A stretch of DNA of 64,000 nt from positions 26,501 through 90,500 of the forward strand of contig NZ_JBBBNV010000020.1 of assembly GCF_037137075.1 (NCBI RefSeq), given 5' to 3'. The DNA is from JBBBNV01 sp037137075. GTDB lineage: Bacteria; Bacillota; Bacilli; Paenibacillales; NBRC-103111. The notes beneath the pieces are model-generated. The model did no database searches. It saw only the letters and a program-made list of their open reading frames with translations, and was not told the origin of the DNA. This document shows, piece by piece, positions 29,340-38,323 of the stretch (its first letter is position 1; every line of letters starts with the position of its first letter). The position numbers were made by a program, and so were the translations under genes.

Positions 29340-30245
29340 ATGAATTTTCACCAACTTCACATTTTCCATACGGTGGCCGAGAAAGGGAGCTTTTCCCTTG
29401 CCGCGCAAGCTTTACATATGACCCAACCGGCTGTCACGATGCAGGTGCAGGCGCTTGAGGAATCCTTTGGCACGAAGCTGTTTCAGCGAACGACCAAAAA
29501 AATCGAAATTACGGAAGCGGGCCGGACCCTGATCCCTTACGCACGCCGCAGCATTGAGCTGATAAAAGAAGCCGACGCCGCCATGGCGAAGTTTACGCAT
29601 ATGCTGAAGGGGCGGCTGCAGCTTGGCGCGAGCCTGACGATTGGAGAATACATACTGCCGCGTCTTCTAAGCCCCTTTAACAAGGAGTATCCTCACATTG
29701 CAGTTAGCATGAAGGTCATGAACACGACCCAAATTTTGGAGGAAATATTGAACCATCAGCTTGATTTCGGTCTGGTGGAAGCGCAAATTCAGCATCCGGA
29801 CATGCATATCGAGCCTGTGCTTAGCGACGAGCTCAAGCTCATTGTGCCGGCCGGTCATCCGCTCCTGGAGCTGGATGTGATTACGGTAGAAGCCGCGATG
29901 GAGTACCCGTTTATTCTCCGGGAGCAGGGCTCTGGCACACGGCAGGTGATGGAGGAGGAGCTGGATCGCAAAGGGTACAACGGGCAAGGGCTGAACATTG
30001 TAATGGAGCTGGGCAGCACGGGGGCGATCAAGTCGGCTGTCGAAGCGGGCCTCGGGTTATCGATCTTGTCCGCTTCCTCTGTCAAGCATGAGCTGGCGCT
30101 CGGCTTGCTGCATGCGGTGAATATCAAAGGCGTGTCCTTCACCCGCAGCTTTTATGCGATTCATTTGAATGCAACGATGCTGCCGATTTCGGCTGTCACG
30201 TTTTTGGCCTTTTTGCGGGAGCGGGATTTGAGTCAATGGCTGTAA
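29340..30245 (+). CDS. LysR-family transcriptional regulator
   Basis: A 301-residue protein starting at ATG 29340. The N-terminal winged helix-turn-helix is complete: MNFHQLHIFHTVAEKGSFSL, then AAQALHMTQPAVTMQVQALE and KLFQRTTKKIEITEAG. A linker helix and a periplasmic-binding-type effector domain follow (LQLGASLTIGEYILPRLLSP, then VPAGHPLLE). The N-terminus resembles the CysL/selenium-associated subgroup. The regulated genes cannot be seen; its neighbours are an unknown gene and a PHP phosphoesterase, both on the same strand with gaps. Confidence 0.93.
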   Translation: MNFHQLHIFHTVAEKGSFSLAAQALHMTQPAVTMQVQALEESFGTKLFQRTTKKIEITEAGRTLIPYARRSIELIKEADAAMAKFTHMLKGRLQLGASLTIGEYILPRLLSPFNKEYPHIAVSMKVMNTTQILEEILNHQLDFGLVEAQIQHPDMHIEPVLSDELKLIVPAGHPLLELDVITVEAAMEYPFILREQGSGTRQVMEEELDRKGYNGQGLNIVMELGSTGAIKSAVEAGLGLSILSASSVKHELALGLLHAVNIKGVSFTRSFYAIHLNATMLPISAVTFLAFLRERDLSQWL

Positions 30246-30329
30246 GGCGGCGATGCTGCGGACATCATGTGCAGTTAGAATACGATGGGGGGCTTTTTGG
30301 CCTCCCGGGGAGAGCGAGGGAGCGATACG

Positions 30330-31211
30330 ATGAGCAGCTTGCAGGTAGATTTGCATACCCACACCGTTGCTTCGGACGGTACGAATGCGCCGGAGGTTAA
30401 TGTTCAGTTGGCCAAATCGGCGGGACTCGGCGCTGTGGCCATTACGGATCACGATACGGTCGCAGGAATTGAGGAAGCGCTTGAGGAAGGGGCGCGGATC
30501 GGGTTGACGGTTGTGCCCGGCGTTGAAATCAGCACCGTCGCCGGCGGCGTAGACATTCATGTGCTCGGATATTTTGCCGATTACCGCAATGAGCTGTTTT
30601 TACAGCGCCTGGCTTCACTTCGGGATACGAGGGATAAGCGAAACGAGATGATTTTGGGGCGGCTTCGCGAGCTGGGCCTCGCGGTTACGATGGAAGAGGT
30701 GATTCATAATCTCCCCCGTCCGCTGCGTGAAGGCGAAACGATTGGCCGGCCGCACATTGCTGATTTGCTGATGAAAAAAGGGTATGTCGCTACGCTGCAG
30801 GAGGCGTTCGACAACTATTTGGCCACCGGATCGGCCGCCTATGTGAACCCGCCGAGAATTCATCCGGCGGAGGCCGTCGCGTGGATACATGAGGCCGGAG
30901 GGGCAGCGGTACTGGCGCATCCGGGCATTTACGGGCGAGACGATATCGTCCAGAGTCTGGTTGAAGGAGCGCAGCTCGACGGAATCGAGGTTTATCACTC
31001 CGATCATACGGAGGAGGATGCGGCCCGCTACCTGGAGATGGCAAAGCGTCATCAGCTGCTGGTCACCGCAGGCTCGGACTATCACGGGGAACGGGCGGGG
31101 ATCGTGTTCCATGCGCCGATCGGGACTTGTTCCGTGCCGATGGACATCCTGCCGGCTTTGGAGCAGCGGGCAAAACAGTGGAGAGGCGGAGCGAAGCATG
31201 CGGATTCGTAA
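30330..31211 (+). CDS. PHP-domain phosphoesterase (TrpH/YciV-like)
   Basis: A 293-residue protein, ATG 30330 with GAGGGAG upstream. PHP motifs that bind the metal cluster are all present: VDLHTHTVASDGTNAP, AITDHDTVAGIEEAL, VVPGVEISTV, then AAVLAHPGIY, and VTAGSDYHGER. Members of this group degrade 3',5'-bisphosphonucleosides or trim RNA 5' ends. It overlaps galU by 14 bases, so the two are translated from one message, though no functional link is known. Confidence 0.92.
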   Translation: MSSLQVDLHTHTVASDGTNAPEVNVQLAKSAGLGAVAITDHDTVAGIEEALEEGARIGLTVVPGVEISTVAGGVDIHVLGYFADYRNELFLQRLASLRDTRDKRNEMILGRLRELGLAVTMEEVIHNLPRPLREGETIGRPHIADLLMKKGYVATLQEAFDNYLATGSAAYVNPPRIHPAEAVAWIHEAGGAAVLAHPGIYGRDDIVQSLVEGAQLDGIEVYHSDHTEEDAARYLEMAKRHQLLVTAGSDYHGERAGIVFHAPIGTCSVPMDILPALEQRAKQWRGGAKHADS

Positions 31212-32088
31212 AGCGATCATTCCGGCGGCGGGACTGGGAACCCGTTTTTTGCCGGCGACGAAGGCGCAGCCAAAAGAAATGCTGCCTATCGTGGACACGC
31301 CGGCGATTCAATATATCGTTGAAGAAGCGATTTCTTCCGGGATTGAGGACATTATTATCGTCACGGGGCGCAATAAACGGGCGATTGAGGACCATTTCGA
31401 CAAGTCGGTTGAACTGGAGTCACTGCTCGAATCGAAGGGCAGCACGGGGCTGCTGGAGCTGGTCCAAAATATTTCGAACATGGTTGATATTCATTACATC
31501 CGGCAGAAAGAGCCGCTCGGACTGGGCCATGCGGTGCTCTGCGCCCGCAAGTTTATCGGCAACGAGCCCTTTGCCGTGCTATTGGGCGACGATATTATCC
31601 GGGCCGAGCCGCCGTGCCTGCGCCAAATGATCGATGTCTACGATCAATACCAGACCTCGGTTATCGCGGTGCAGCAGGTCCCGTGGGAGGACGTGCATAA
31701 ATACGGGATTATCTCCCCTGCAGCGGAAACAGCGGGCCAGCCGGAGGCATACCCCGCCATTGCCGATCTTGTGGAAAAGCCGGATCGGGCGGCTGCGCCA
31801 TCCAATATGGCGGTCATTGGGCGGTATATCATTGAGCCGGAAATTTTCGATATTCTGGATACATGCCAGCCGGGCCGGGGTGGAGAGGTTCAGCTTACAG
31901 ACGCTCTCCGTGTGCTGAATGACCGCCATCAGATGCGAGCTTATCCGTTGAACGGACAGCGCTATGATGTCGGGGATAAGCTGGGCTATATTGAGGCAAC
32001 GATAGAGTTTGCCCTGGAGCGGAAGGAGCTGGAGTCGCAATTAAAGCCCTATTTGCTCCAGTTGATGAAGCAAAAGGGCTGGCTGTAG
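31198..32088 (+). CDS. galU: UTP-glucose-1-phosphate uridylyltransferase
   Basis: A 296-residue enzyme making UDP-glucose from UTP and glucose-1-phosphate. The start is ATG 31198 within the end of the PHP gene (MRIRKAIIPAAGLGTRFLPA), the usual GalU/GtaB start with the nucleotide-binding signature GLGTRFLPATKAQPKEMLP. Further motifs are AISSGIEDIIIVTGRNKRAI and QKEPLGLGHAVLCA, LGDDII, LVEKP and GRGGEVQLTDAL. UDP-glucose feeds teichoic acid glucosylation, glycolipid and exopolysaccharide synthesis. Confidence 0.96.
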   Translation: MRIRKAIIPAAGLGTRFLPATKAQPKEMLPIVDTPAIQYIVEEAISSGIEDIIIVTGRNKRAIEDHFDKSVELESLLESKGSTGLLELVQNISNMVDIHYIRQKEPLGLGHAVLCARKFIGNEPFAVLLGDDIIRAEPPCLRQMIDVYDQYQTSVIAVQQVPWEDVHKYGIISPAAETAGQPEAYPAIADLVEKPDRAAAPSNMAVIGRYIIEPEIFDILDTCQPGRGGEVQLTDALRVLNDRHQMRAYPLNGQRYDVGDKLGYIEATIEFALERKELESQLKPYLLQLMKQKGWL

Positions 32089-32139
32089 CAGGCGGGCTGC
32101 ATAATCGTAATTTTCATCCTTCCACTAGTCATCATACAG

Positions 32140-32183
32140 GCAGAGACCGGACATTTTATCCGATCTCTGCCTTATTTTATTTC
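32140..32183. terminator. Shared terminator of galU and rqcH
   Basis: GCAGAGACCGGA pairs with TCCGATCTCTGC (one G-U) around an 8-base loop. T-rich sequence follows on the plus strand and a mixed tail on the minus. It lies between two convergent genes. Confidence 0.8.
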
Positions 32184-34070
32184 TTATTTGACATTGCAGG
32201 GGAGTGCTTTAATACGCTGTTCGTCCGCGGTGACGAACAGCGTTTTCTGGTGATCGTAAATGACGAAGCCAGGCTTGGCGCCGCTCGGTTTGCGCACGTG
32301 GCGGATGAAGGTATAATCCACCGGAACGTTGCCGGACTCGCGGGCCTGACTGAAGTAGGCGGCCAGCATAGCGGCTTCGTGAAGCGTCGTTTCGCCGAAT
32401 TCATGAGCCCGAATCAAAACGTGAGAGCCGGGGATGTCCTTCGTGTGCAGCCAGGTGTCCGACGGCTGGCCGAGCCGCTGCGAAACATATTCGTTTTGCA
32501 AATTGTTTTTGCCGACATAAATGGGAATACCTTCGCTGCTGGTATAGCAGGTGATGGACGGCTTATCATTTTTTTTCTTTTTTCGGACCTGTTTTTTCCG
32601 GTCGCGCAAATATCCTTGATCAATAAGCTCTTCACGGATTTCCTGCAGATCTCTCAGCTCGGCCTGCTCCAGCTGCTGAAGGAGGGTGTCGAAGTAGGCA
32701 ATCTCGTCCTGTGAAATTTGGGTCTGCTCGGCGATAGCGGCCAAGCTGTTCTTGAACTTGGAATAGCGCTTGAAGTACCGCTGGGCGTTCTCCGAAGGCG
32801 TCTGCTGCGGGTCCAGCTCAATAGAAATGAGCGGCTGATCCTCGTCATAATAGTTTATGACCTCGACTTGCTTGTCTCCGCGCTTGAACAGATGCAGCGA
32901 GGCGGTCAGAAGCTCGCCGGTAATCCGGTATTTATCCGCTTCCTGCGCTTCCTCAGCTGAAGCCTGCAGCTTTTCCAGCTTCTTGATATTTTTGTTTTTC
33001 TCGTTTTGAAGGAAGCGGGTCAAATCCAGCGCGCGCTGCCGGACGGTGTCCCGCTGGGCTTTCTCCGCATAGAAATACTCCAGCATATCGCTGGCCCGCT
33101 CAAAGTTTCGGCGTTCGGCAGGACGCTTCGTGCTGTCCGGATAGGCGTGCGTCAGTCCGACGACGGAGAAAATCGTTTTGCCTGTCTGCTGAAGCACCGA
33201 TCGCCCAGAGGAGCCGGCAGCCGTCCCTGCTTCCGGGATGATGACCTCCGGGACGTAGTCATGCTGGCGGATGCGGCCGGTTACGCTCTCCAAGGCGCTC
33301 CACAGCTTCCCGGCCTCCAGCTCATTGCTCCGCGCCTCCGGATTTCCTGTCGCCCGGAAGACGATTTCGCGCGCCACCAGCGGACTCATCCCGTTGAAGC
33401 GGCTTACAAGCAGCTGATGAACCGGGCGTGCCGAGGCGTTGGACTGTTCTTCCATCATGCCGCCGTACAGCGCTGCATCGGCCGCTTCCATAGAGCGCTG
33501 CTCATCGGTAGGCAGCTGCAAGGCGCCGTTAAAATCGCTTTGGCTGACCAGAAGAGGGTCCAGCTTTCCTTGATCAGGCGGGCTCACATATTGCACTCCC
33601 GGCATGACAATCCGGTAAGAGCTAATCGCCGGCGTGACATGATGAATTCCGTCCAGTATGGTCCCTGTTTGGGGATCCATCAAAATAATGTTGCTGTGGC
33701 GGCCCATCAGTTCAATGACAATACGCTTGAAGCTGAGATCTCCCAGCTCATCGTATTGGCGCACATCAATATGTATGATCCGCTCCAGGCCGACCTGCGT
33801 AATGGACTCGATGACCCCGCCTTCGCAATGTTTGCGCAGCAGCATGCAAAACATCGGCGCCTCCGGCGGATTCACGAATGCGGCCTCTGTGAAGTGAACG
33901 CGAGGATAGGTAGGGCTCGCCGACAGGAGCAGGCGTCCTGAGGTTCCCTGGCTTCGAAGCTGGATCAGCACATCATGGCCGGTGGGCTGGTGAATTTTAT
34001 TCATTCTGCCGCCGACAAAGGGCTGCAGCTCTTGAACGATGGCGCGGCATACAAAACCGTCTAAAGACAT
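32184..34070 (-). CDS. rqcH: Rqc2/NEMF homologue RqcH (formerly fibronectin-binding protein A)
   Basis: A 628-residue NFACT-family protein. ATG 34070 is chosen because GGAGTG lies 7 bases upstream and the family starts MSLDGFVCRAIVQEL. Visible parts are the NFACT-N domain (GGRMNKIHQPTGHDVLIQLR, then GRHSNIILMD), helix-hairpin-helix region, long coiled coil (QNEKNKNIKKLEKLQASAEE), and NFACT-R (GIPIYVGKNNLQNEYVSQRL, then TWLHTKDIPGSHVLIRA). RqcH binds 50S subunits with stalled peptidyl-tRNA and directs alanine tailing in bacterial ribosome quality control. It is divergent from the Ca2+ ATPase gene. Confidence 0.95.
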   Translation of the reverse strand: MSLDGFVCRAIVQELQPFVGGRMNKIHQPTGHDVLIQLRSQGTSGRLLLSASPTYPRVHFTEAAFVNPPEAPMFCMLLRKHCEGGVIESITQVGLERIIHIDVRQYDELGDLSFKRIVIELMGRHSNIILMDPQTGTILDGIHHVTPAISSYRIVMPGVQYVSPPDQGKLDPLLVSQSDFNGALQLPTDEQRSMEAADAALYGGMMEEQSNASARPVHQLLVSRFNGMSPLVAREIVFRATGNPEARSNELEAGKLWSALESVTGRIRQHDYVPEVIIPEAGTAAGSSGRSVLQQTGKTIFSVVGLTHAYPDSTKRPAERRNFERASDMLEYFYAEKAQRDTVRQRALDLTRFLQNEKNKNIKKLEKLQASAEEAQEADKYRITGELLTASLHLFKRGDKQVEVINYYDEDQPLISIELDPQQTPSENAQRYFKRYSKFKNSLAAIAEQTQISQDEIAYFDTLLQQLEQAELRDLQEIREELIDQGYLRDRKKQVRKKKKNDKPSITCYTSSEGIPIYVGKNNLQNEYVSQRLGQPSDTWLHTKDIPGSHVLIRAHEFGETTLHEAAMLAAYFSQARESGNVPVDYTFIRHVRKPSGAKPGFVIYDHQKTLFVTADEQRIKALPCNVK

Positions 34071-34247
34071 GAGGTACACTCCATTCTGTTTATAGCCTTC
34101 CCCTATGATGCCATATTTCGAACGAAAACTTAAGAGCTTGTTCGAATATAACGGAATTGTCCCGAATACATTTACCCTAGACAACAACCAGGCTGTCCCC
34201 TGCGGATTATGCAAGGGGGGCTGTCGGTAGGAGGGCGATCCAAGCTT
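34071..34247. promoter_or_regulatory. Divergent promoter region with inverted repeat
   Basis: Between rqcH and the Ca2+ ATPase lies the 7-bp inverted repeat TTCGAAC (34117-34123) and GTTCGAA (34140-34146), 16 bases apart, possibly an operator. Promoter hexamers are not clear enough to place. Confidence 0.35.
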
Positions 34248-37049
34248 ATGAGTCAAAATCCGTGGTACCAGTTAAGTGAAGACGAGACGCTGGGAACGTT
34301 GGTTTCCACTGCAGCGGAGGGGCTTGCATCCGATGAAGCACAGCGTCGGCTGCAGCAGTACGGCCCGAATATGCTTGCCGAAAAGAAAAGGATTTCTCCG
34401 CTGAGGTTGTTTTTGGGTCAATTTCAAGATTTCATGGTACTGGTGCTGGTGGCGGCAACGCTTATTTCAGGACTGCTGGGAGAATATCTGGATGCCATCA
34501 CGATTGTCGCCATCATTATCATGAACGGCATTCTCGGATTCATCCAGGAGTTTCGCGCGGAGCGCTCCTTGCGGGCTCTGCGCGAGCTGTCGGCACCGAC
34601 GGCCAAGGTCATGCGCAGCGGGACTGTGGAGCAAATTGCCGCAAGTGATCTCGTTCCCGGGGATTTGCTGTTTCTGGAAAGCGGCGATCGGATTCCGGCG
34701 GATGTGCGCTGGCTGGAGGCCAGCAGTCTGTACGTGGAGGAATCGGCCTTGACCGGTGAATCGGTGCCGGTTAACAAAAACACAGCGGTACTGACTCAGA
34801 CGGACGTGCCGCTGGGCGACCAGCGCAATCTTGGCTTCATGGGCACGATGGTGACGCGGGGCACCGGGAAAGCGGTTGTCATCCGGACCGGCATGGCGAC
34901 GGAGATGGGCAAAATCGCTGATTTAATCCAAAGCACCGAAGAAGCGGACACCCCGCTGCAGCATCGTTTGGAGCAGCTCGGGAAAATTTTGATAATGGTG
35001 GCCCTGGGGCTTACTGTTGTCGTTGTACTGGCGGGTATTTTGCACGGCCAGCCGATGTACGGGATGTTCCTCGCCGGGGTCAGCCTGGCGGTGGCGGCGA
35101 TTCCCGAGGGCCTGCCGGCCATTGTGACCATTGCTCTGGCTCTGGGTGTGCAGCGTATGATTAAGCGCAAGGCTATCGTCCGCAAGCTGCCTTCGGTGGA
35201 GACGCTGGGCTGCGCCTCCGTCATTTGCTCCGACAAAACCGGCACACTTACGCAAAACAAAATGACGGTCACGCATTTATGGCTGGGCGGACAGGTGCTG
35301 GAGGTGAGCGGGCAGGGCTATGATCCGATCGGGGCCATCACACTGCAGGATCAGCCTGTGGACATTCGCAAGGACGCGGCCCTAAAGCGCATGCTTCATA
35401 TCGGCGTACTATGCAATAACGCAGTGCTTCAGAGGCAGGAAGCTGCCGCAGGACGGGAGTCGAAGCGGAAAGGAAGCAAGGAGGCGGAAGCCAAGCCGGT
35501 TTGGCAGGTGCAGGGCGATCCGACGGAGGGCGCTTTGATGGTGCTGGGAGCCAAGGCCGGTGTGACGGGGGCGTCGCTTGAAGGCCTGTATACCCGGCTG
35601 AATGAATTTCCGTTCGATTCGGACCGGAAGCGGATGTCCGTGGTGATAGAGCATCAAGGGGGCGCGCTGCTGTACTGCAAGGGCGCTACGGAGGTGCTCT
35701 TGGATTTATGCTCCTATATGATGTGGGAGGGCCGGGTTGTCCCCCTGACGCCGACCCTGCGGATGAAGGTGCTTGGAGCTGCGGAGGGGATGGCCCGTTC
35801 CGCTTTGCGCGTGCTGGGCACAGCCTACCGCGAATTGAAGGAGAACCAGTGCAGCCAGAGTGAGAGCCAGCTGGAGAACGGGCTGATTTTTACCGGCCTG
35901 ATCGGGATGATTGACCCGCCGCGCCCGGAGGTGCGCGATGCCATCGCCACGTGTAAGCGGGCGGGAATCAGGACCGTTATGATTACAGGCGACCACCAGT
36001 CTACGGCAGAGGCTATTGCCAAGCAGCTGGGTATGCTGCCGACGAAAGGCCAGGTCGTAAGCGGCCAGCAGCTGGCGAACATGAGCGATGAAGAGCTGGA
36101 TGCCAAAGCGGAGGATATTTACGTATTTGCCCGCGTCTCTCCGGAGCACAAGCTGCGCATTGTCAAGTCGCTTCAGCGGCGCGGGCATGTTGTGGCGATG
36201 ACAGGGGACGGGGTGAATGACGCCCCGGCGATTAAAGCGGCGGATATCGGCATTGCGATGGGCATCAGCGGCACCGATGTGTCCAAGGAAGCGTCTTCGC
36301 TTATTTTGAGCGATGATAATTTTTCCACGATTGTGGCGGCCATTGAAGAAGGGCGGGGCATCTATGAGAATATCCGCAAATTCATCCGTTATTTGCTCGC
36401 TTCCAACGTCGGTGAAATTTTGGTCATGTTCTTCGCCATGATGCTCGGGCTGCCGCTGCCGCTCATTCCGATTCAGATTTTGTGGGTCAACCTTGTGACA
36501 GACGGGCTGCCGGCTATGGCGCTCGGCGTAGATCAGGCGGAGAAGGACCTGATGCAGCACAAGCCGCGGTCGGCCAAGGAAAATATTTTTGCACGGAGGC
36601 TTGGCTGGAAAATTATTAGCCGCGGATTTCTTATCGGCTTATGTACGCTGGGTGCATTCTGGATCGTCCTGCAGCAAAATCCCGATGATGCCGCGCAGCT
36701 TGTGAAGGCGCAGACGGTCGCATTCGCCACACTCGTGATGGCACAGCTCATTCACGTGTTCGACTGCCGCAGCTCCAGATCGATTTTCCACCGGAATCCG
36801 TTTCAAAATAAAGCGCTGGTGCTGTCCGTCCTCTCTTCGCTGGCGATGCTGTGGGCGGTGCTGTACATCGATGCGCTGCAGCCGATTTTCAAAACGGTGG
36901 ATCTGCACTGGATGGACTGGATTATCGTACTGATTGCGGCGGGTATTCCTACCTTCCTGATGGGAATCGGCAGCCTGCTCTCCACGTCTAAGAAAAAACG
37001 GCCGATGATCCGAGGCAACGCCAGCACGGGAGCCAACCGGGCGGCGTAA
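34248..37049 (+). CDS. P-type Ca2+-translocating ATPase (SERCA type)
   Basis: A 933-residue membrane pump starting at ATG 34248. The cation-ATPase N domain opens the protein (WYQLSEDETLGTLVSTAAEG). Then follow EESALTGESVPVNK (actuator domain), helix-four motif VAAIPEGLPAIVTIALALG, the phosphorylation site CSDKTGTLTQNKMTVTHLW, the nucleotide-binding FPFDSDRKRMSV, then MTGDGVNDAPAIKAADIGIA, and C-terminal helices with NLVTDGLPAMALGVD. The PEGLP motif and the C-terminal NLVTDGLPA pattern point to Ca2+ rather than heavy metal or K+. It exports or sequesters Ca2+ with ATP. Together with the antiporter at 18391 the window has two Ca2+ exporters. Confidence 0.95.
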   Translation: MSQNPWYQLSEDETLGTLVSTAAEGLASDEAQRRLQQYGPNMLAEKKRISPLRLFLGQFQDFMVLVLVAATLISGLLGEYLDAITIVAIIIMNGILGFIQEFRAERSLRALRELSAPTAKVMRSGTVEQIAASDLVPGDLLFLESGDRIPADVRWLEASSLYVEESALTGESVPVNKNTAVLTQTDVPLGDQRNLGFMGTMVTRGTGKAVVIRTGMATEMGKIADLIQSTEEADTPLQHRLEQLGKILIMVALGLTVVVVLAGILHGQPMYGMFLAGVSLAVAAIPEGLPAIVTIALALGVQRMIKRKAIVRKLPSVETLGCASVICSDKTGTLTQNKMTVTHLWLGGQVLEVSGQGYDPIGAITLQDQPVDIRKDAALKRMLHIGVLCNNAVLQRQEAAAGRESKRKGSKEAEAKPVWQVQGDPTEGALMVLGAKAGVTGASLEGLYTRLNEFPFDSDRKRMSVVIEHQGGALLYCKGATEVLLDLCSYMMWEGRVVPLTPTLRMKVLGAAEGMARSALRVLGTAYRELKENQCSQSESQLENGLIFTGLIGMIDPPRPEVRDAIATCKRAGIRTVMITGDHQSTAEAIAKQLGMLPTKGQVVSGQQLANMSDEELDAKAEDIYVFARVSPEHKLRIVKSLQRRGHVVAMTGDGVNDAPAIKAADIGIAMGISGTDVSKEASSLILSDDNFSTIVAAIEEGRGIYENIRKFIRYLLASNVGEILVMFFAMMLGLPLPLIPIQILWVNLVTDGLPAMALGVDQAEKDLMQHKPRSAKENIFARRLGWKIISRGFLIGLCTLGAFWIVLQQNPDDAAQLVKAQTVAFATLVMAQLIHVFDCRSSRSIFHRNPFQNKALVLSVLSSLAMLWAVLYIDALQPIFKTVDLHWMDWIIVLIAAGIPTFLMGIGSLLSTSKKKRPMIRGNASTGANRAA

Positions 37050-37403
37050 TCTTCATCGAGACCGCCTATCATTGGCGCGCACGTGAAACAATCCGGCTCA
37101 GCATGAAAGACAAACGGCTTCCTTCCTGAATTTAAAGGAGGGCAGCCGTTTGCTTTTGTCCTTGTGAACGCCGCAAGAAGCCCATCCGGATGACAAGCGT
37201 CCTGGTTTCACCGAGTTTTAATATACATCCTGTTAATTTTCCCTGTTGTGCGCTGAATGCAATAGATACGCAGCGCCCGAAGAGGAGAACTCGTGAAAAA
37301 TGAAAATATATCCGCCTTCTTGAAAATAACTAGGCAGGGTGCTTAATTTACGATATGATATAGGGCAGAAAACGAACATATTTCGGTAGGAGAGCTGAAG
37401 CCA
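37050..37403. other. Intergenic region before dapF
   Basis: About 350 bases. It holds the terminator of the ATPase gene (37111-37157) and, before dapF, an AT-rich stretch (near 37340-37370, GATATGATATAG) that may contain its -10. No gene is seen on either strand. Confidence 0.5.
37111..37157 (+). terminator. Terminator of the Ca2+ ATPase gene
   Basis: CAAACGGCT and AGCCGTTTG pair over 9 bp around a 24-base loop with partial pairing, followed by CTTTTGT. Confidence 0.7.
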
Positions 37404-38240
37404 ATGAACTTTACAAAAATGCATGGATTGGGTAATGACTTTATCGTCGTAGCGGGAGAAACGAAGCTTCCGGACAATGCAGCGGAGCTTGCGGTTCAGC
37501 TGTGCAACCGGTTTTTCGGGATCGGCGCGGACGGGCTTGTATATATTTTGCCTTCGGACAAGGCGGATTTCAAAATGCGCATCATCAACTCGGACGGCTC
37601 CGAAGCAGAGCAGTGCGGCAATGCGATCCGCTGCGTAGCCAAATATGTGTATGATCACGGTCTGGTATCCCCGGACCAAACGAACGTAACGATTGAGACC
37701 ATCGGCGCGGGAGCGCAAAAGGTGCAGCTGCAGGTAAAGGACGGCAAAGTGTCCACTGTTCGTGTAGATATGGGCGAGCCGATTCTGAACGGGACCCGGG
37801 TGCCGACAACCGTGGATAGTGACGTAGTGCTGAATCATCCTGTGGAGGTGGACGGCCGGGAATTCCTGTTTACGGCTGTATCGATGGGGAACCCGCATTG
37901 CGTTATCTATGTAGATGATGCCGTCAACTTCGATTTGAACGTGTGGGGACCAAAGCTGGAGGTTCATCCGCTGTTCCCTAAAAAAATCAACGTGGAATTC
38001 GTTACCGTCAAAAACCGGGAATACGCCGATATGCGGGTATGGGAACGCGGCGCAGGCCCAACTCTGGCGTGCGGCACAGGCGCGTGCGCAACGCTGGTCG
38101 CATCGGTATTGAACGGCAAAACGGACCGCGCCGCTACGGTGTCGCTTAAAGGCGGCGATCTGTTTATCGAATGGAATGAAGCGGACAATCACGTATATAT
38201 GACAGGACCGGCTGCGGAAGTGTTTGCGGGCGTCTTGTAA
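37404..38240 (+). CDS. dapF: Diaminopimelate epimerase
   Basis: A 278-residue enzyme converting LL- to meso-diaminopimelate for lysine and peptidoglycan. The start MNFTKMHGLGNDFIVV is canonical. The two catalytic cysteines are present in EQCGNAIRC and LACGTGACATLVAS. Substrate motifs NSDGSEAE and MGNPHCV are also seen. Length is usual. The ribosome site is TAGGAGAG. Its presence means that the cell wall contains meso-diaminopimelate. Confidence 0.97.
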   Translation: MNFTKMHGLGNDFIVVAGETKLPDNAAELAVQLCNRFFGIGADGLVYILPSDKADFKMRIINSDGSEAEQCGNAIRCVAKYVYDHGLVSPDQTNVTIETIGAGAQKVQLQVKDGKVSTVRVDMGEPILNGTRVPTTVDSDVVLNHPVEVDGREFLFTAVSMGNPHCVIYVDDAVNFDLNVWGPKLEVHPLFPKKINVEFVTVKNREYADMRVWERGAGPTLACGTGACATLVASVLNGKTDRAATVSLKGGDLFIEWNEADNHVYMTGPAAEVFAGVL

Positions 38241-38323
38241 GGACTGAACCGGCTGCAGGCCCCCGTGATCCCGTCTGGGATTGACAAGGGCCGGCTTGCC
38301 GGAGTGGAAACGGGGGAAACGAA

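Noticed and set aside
34117..34146. LexA (SOS) box reading of the TTCGAAC...GTTCGAA repeat
   Set aside because: The Bacillota LexA box needs CGAAC and GTTCG about 4 bases apart. Here the arms are 16 bases apart, so the spacing is wrong.
38241..38323. SAM riboswitch before the methionine-synthesis gene, as in B. subtilis yitJ
   Set aside because: Only 83 bases lie between dapF and this gene and none of the S-box helices can be drawn.
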